NCBI GenBank assembly: GCA_018266755.1
Contig: JAFDZW010000001.1
Coordinates: 397,635-461,634 of the forward strand
Direction: 5' to 3'
Length of the DNA: 64,000 nt
Origin: Bacteroidota bacterium
Lineage (GTDB): Bacteria > Bacteroidota > Ignavibacteria > Palsa-1295
Position 1 is the first letter of the stretch. Every line of letters begins with the position of its first letter. Of this stretch, positions 61,612-64,000 are shown piece after piece. The position numbers and the translations under genes are program-made. The notes beneath the pieces were generated by a model. The model was not told the origin of the DNA and made no database searches. It was given only the letters and a program-made list of their open reading frames with translations.

Positions 61612-62463
61612 TTATTCGCTGAGCGCTTTTTTTGCAACGATGCTCCAATCCTTCGAGCCGAGGCCTTCGGCGATGAGGGCATCCATCTCTCTGCCGAGGG
61701 CAGGCATGACCATCAGATCGTTGTGCGCTCGCGCGGCTTCTTCGACCATCAGGCGTGCGTCTTTGCGGGCCATGAGCAATTCCCAAGTCGGCGCATCGTA
61801 GTTGCCCATACGCAAGCGTTTGATGCGCGCGGCAGATGGCGTGGTGCCGATCTGTTCGAGGAAGCCGATCACATCCTCCATCGGCAGACCGAGCGACTTG
61901 CCGAGCGTGATGCTGTCGATCAGCGCAGCCGAGATCGAAAGGAAATTATGATTGCCAAGGAGCTTATACGCCGCTGCATCGCCGACGTTCTCGCCCATGT
62001 TCTGCAACTCACCGGTCATCTGTTTGAGCGCAGCTTCGACCTTCGCGATGACCGCTTGATCGCCTGAGACGAGCATCGAACCCGAACTCTCGAGTGCGTT
62101 CTGCGGCCCCATGAACACAGGAGCATGGACGTAGTCGATGTCTTGTGACTTCAGTCGGGCCGTGCGTTCGATCGCGCCGCTCACCGTTGTCGTCGTGTGA
62201 TCGACGATGATTATGTCCTTTGCAATAGCACTGACGATCTGCGCGAGGATGCCTTCGACCGCCGCATCGTCCGAGACGCAGATATGCACGCGCGTCGCGC
62301 CCTTCACCGCATCGGCAGCGTTCTCGAACGCCTTCGCCCCGACCTCTTCAAGTACCTTCGCACGGGCGGCGGTGCGATTCCATACGTTCACGTCTTCGCC
62401 GCGTTTGCGCATGGCCCGAACCCAGTTCGAACCCAGCATACCCATTCCAAGAAAAGCGATCAT
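61612..62463 (-). CDS. 3-hydroxyisobutyrate dehydrogenase-family oxidoreductase
   Basis: 283 residues with an N-terminal Rossmann motif (FLGMGMLGSNWVRAMRKRG, GxGxxG), WNRT for NADP-type ribose contact, and the substrate signature around DYVHAPVFMGPQNALESSGS; the catalytic Lys would be in AAAYKLLGNHNF. It belongs to the beta-hydroxyacid dehydrogenase (MmsB/GarR) family; substrate unknown. Its position between a VOC protein and thiolase suggests acyl-CoA or hydroxyacid catabolism. Confidence 0.88.
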   Translation of the reverse strand: MIAFLGMGMLGSNWVRAMRKRGEDVNVWNRTAARAKVLEEVGAKAFENAADAVKGATRVHICVSDDAAVEGILAQIVSAIAKDIIIVDHTTTTVSGAIERTARLKSQDIDYVHAPVFMGPQNALESSGSMLVSGDQAVIAKVEAALKQMTGELQNMGENVGDAAAYKLLGNHNFLSISAALIDSITLGKSLGLPMEDVIGFLEQIGTTPSAARIKRLRMGNYDAPTWELLMARKDARLMVEEAARAHNDLMVMPALGREMDALIAEGLGSKDWSIVAKKALSE

Positions 62464-62476
62464 ACGTTTCTACTCC

Positions 62477-62845
62477 TTACTTGTGAATCTCTCGTAATGC
62501 TTGTCCCACTCGAAAAATATTTCCATCGGGATCAACGACGACGAATTCGCGCACGCCCCACTCGCGATCGGCGATCTTGCCATTCGGATGAATGGCGCCC
62601 GTCGGTTCGATCTTCGCATAGAGCGCGTCGATGTCCTTGACAGCTATATAACACGATGTGACCGAAGGTAGCTTCGGGTCGTCGCATTTGTAGTAATGCA
62701 CTTCGAACGGGCCATCTGCGATGATCACATAGTCGCCGGAGTCGGTGCAGTTCGTTCCGAAGACTCTGTTGCAGAACGCGACCGACCGCTCGGTATCGAG
62801 CGAGGGGAGGATCGGGATCACCTTCGGGTGGTGGTTGGCGAGCAT
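62477..62845 (-). CDS. VOC (glyoxalase/bleomycin-resistance) family protein
   Basis: 122 residues with the VOC pattern: VIPILPSLDTERSVAFCNRVFG at the start, CYIAVKDIDALYAKIEP in the middle and REFVVVDPDGNIFRVGQ at the end. The single VOC domain would dimerise to form the active or binding site. Such proteins range from glyoxalases to drug-binding proteins; nothing here gives the ligand. It is 13 bases upstream of the dehydrogenase gene. Confidence 0.88.
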   Translation of the reverse strand: MLANHHPKVIPILPSLDTERSVAFCNRVFGTNCTDSGDYVIIADGPFEVHYYKCDDPKLPSVTSCYIAVKDIDALYAKIEPTGAIHPNGKIADREWGVREFVVVDPDGNIFRVGQALREIHK

Positions 62846-62860
62846 AGTCAGTAAATGATT

Positions 62861-63520
62861 CTAAAGAAACTTCTTTCCGCTTTCGGCCATCAGTCGCAGC
62901 ATCGGCGCGATCTTGTAGCGGTCGTGGCCGTACTCGACCTGCAACGCTTCGAGAATGGCGACGACGACATACGCGCCGATCTCGTCACACCAGGCGAGCG
63001 GGCCCTTCGGGTAGTTCGTCCCGAGCTTCATCGACGTGTCGATATCCGCTGCCGTTGCGACGCCTTCCATCACGGCATAGGCCGCTTCGTTGATGATCAT
63101 TGCGATCGTGCGTGGGAAGATCCCCGCAACCGAGTCGCCGATCTTCTCTGGCGTCTTCCCGAAGAGCGATTCTACAAGTGCGGCATCGGATTCGACCGCC
63201 TCCTGCTGCAATGGGATCGAATACTCGATGGCCGTCTGCGCTGCAAGCTGGGATGGTATGATGGGGATGCCGATAATTCGTTTAAAGCCGAGCACATTTC
63301 GTGCGATGGCCGTCGCGGGAGCCGTCAGGGTGTTCGTGATGAGCACGGCGTCCTTCGACACGAACGACTGGATGTTGGAGTACTTCTCGTTCAAGTCGAA
63401 AAACTCGCAGTCGATCACCACATCCGCGCCGCTCTGCACGAGCGTGATGTTCGCCTTCGCTGCGAAAAACTGTGTCAGCACAACGCCGTGCTGGGGTTCG
63501 GATAAGAGTGTGACGTTCAT
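62861..63520 (-). CDS. 3-hydroxyacyl-CoA dehydrogenase-like protein with reduced Rossmann half
   Basis: 219 residues. The C-terminal half (GDSVAGIFPRTIAMIINEAAYAV ... ADIDTSMKLGTNYPKGPLAWCDEIG) is a clear 3HCDH C-terminal domain as in FadB/PaaH. The N-terminal half is shortened and lacks the GxGxxG dinucleotide motif expected near residue 10; ADVVIDCEFFDLNEK and DAVLITNTLTAP recall the second half of a Rossmann fold. It may be a non-catalytic or chaperone-like partner. The ATG at 63520 is the first start; it heads the four-gene operon. Confidence 0.8.
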   Translation of the reverse strand: MNVTLLSEPQHGVVLTQFFAAKANITLVQSGADVVIDCEFFDLNEKYSNIQSFVSKDAVLITNTLTAPATAIARNVLGFKRIIGIPIIPSQLAAQTAIEYSIPLQQEAVESDAALVESLFGKTPEKIGDSVAGIFPRTIAMIINEAAYAVMEGVATAADIDTSMKLGTNYPKGPLAWCDEIGAYVVVAILEALQVEYGHDRYKIAPMLRLMAESGKKFL

Positions 63521-63533
63521 TCGTACATCAAAG

Positions 63534-63650
63534 TGTCATTCCGACCGAAGGGAGGAATCCGGGATCGCTCCGATCTTCAAGCCTTCAGCCGGTTCAAGAT
63601 TGTCGTCGTCACAGATTCCTCGTTCGGGCTGAAGCCCTCCTCGGAATGAC
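63534..63650. repeat. interspersed repeat of a second type (GTCATTCCGA ... TCGGAATGAC)
   Basis: Opens TGTCATTCCGACCGAAGGGA and ends CCCTCCTCGGAATGAC. A short piece of the same type (GGTCGGAATGAC) is seen at about 43140. It is related to R1-R6 only by the GTCATTC end. Confidence 0.75.
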
Positions 63651-63657
63651 AACGGGC

Positions 63658-64000
63658 TTACTGTTCTATCCCCAAAATATTCTTCACCCGCAATGCCTTG
63701 CCTGCGACCTCGGCCGGCGTGTCGCCGACGATGTTCACGTGGCCCATCTTGCGGCCCTTGCGTGCTTCGGCTTTGCCGTAGAGATGCAGCTTCAATCGCG
63801 CATCGCGCAGAAGCAGGTCCCACTGCGGTGTGCCGTTCGCCCAGATATCTCCGAGCAAGTTCACCATGCCTGCATTCGGACGGTTCATCGTCGCTTCGCC
63901 GAGCGGCATAGCACACACGGCGCGAAGCTGTTGCTCGAACTGGTTCGTGACACAGGCGTCGATCGTCCAGTGTCCGCTGTTGTGTGGTCGCGGCGCGAGT
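63658..64000 (-). CDS. purK: N5-carboxyaminoimidazole ribonucleotide synthase, 3' part
   Basis: The last ~114 residues of PurK; the frame runs off the window edge. APRPHNSGHWTIDACVTNQ at the edge, then RAVCAMPLGEATMNRPNAGM and YGKAEARKGRKMGHVN, are strongly conserved in the family's ATP-grasp C-terminal region. The enzyme makes N5-CAIR from AIR, ATP and bicarbonate in purine synthesis. A partner purE may lie outside the window. Confidence 0.93.
   Translation of the reverse strand, partial: LAPRPHNSGHWTIDACVTNQFEQQLRAVCAMPLGEATMNRPNAGMVNLLGDIWANGTPQWDLLLRDARLKLHLYGKAEARKGRKMGHVNIVGDTPAEVAGKALRVKNILGIEQ

Overview
The window looks like a chromosomal piece of a Gram-negative bacterium from the Bacteroidetes/Chlorobi side of the tree, most likely a Kapabacteria- or Ignavibacteria-like lineage. 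The grounds are: many large secreted proteins that end in type IX secretion (T9SS) C-terminal sorting domains; families typical of that group (DUF2851, DUF4389, OprB-like porin); weak or absent Shine-Dalgarno sequences; and a recurring promoter-like TAnnTTTG motif close to start codons, the Bacteroidetes -7 element. The lineage is an inference; no rRNA gene is present.

Layout. 1-8 kb: a GDDxY/SQG repeat protein, a small membrane-protein operon, a T9SS-exported GH20-like protein and a TIM-barrel isomerase. 8-14.7 kb: a SIMPL protein, an alpha/beta hydrolase, and a two-component system whose regulator and kinase genes alternate with outer-membrane protein genes. 14.8-21.4 kb: two tandem paralogous ~1,100-residue regulators with an N-terminal ATPase and a C-terminal SARP/BTAD-like output. 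21.7-28.5 kb: two T9SS cargo proteins and a fusion of metallopeptidase, propeller and outer-membrane barrel. 28.6-31 kb: housekeeping genes (FtsB-like, ROK kinase, pyrF). 31.1-37 kb: an accessory island with a DUF4062-NTPase-TPR protein, a papain-like protease and Cys-Gly-Gly-tailed small proteins. 37.2-46.2 kb: GNAT, DUF2851, tRNA-Gly, a SpoIIE phosphatase, a toxin-antitoxin pair, gcvT, livG/livF and a glycosyltransferase. 46.2-51.2 kb: an M-box (Mg2+) riboswitch with its own terminator, followed by an OprB-like porin, a double-domain ABC permease and an ABC ATPase. 51.2-60.3 kb: T9SS cargo, a decayed sorting-domain remnant, a sugar permease, Maf and a degenerate M23-like protein. 60.4-64 kb: a compact acyl-CoA/ketothiolase operon and the end of purK.

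The most interesting unit is the M-box-controlled porin plus ABC importer at 46.27-51.18 kb. Its RNA and terminator are clear in the sequence, and the genes it controls are not the usual mgtE, corA or mgtA, so it could be an undescribed envelope-spanning Mg2+ acquisition route. Palindromic repeats of one family occur at six places in the intergenic DNA, with paired changes in their arms. Several proteins (GH20-like, M23-like, ROK, 3HCDH-like) keep their fold signatures but appear to lack key residues.
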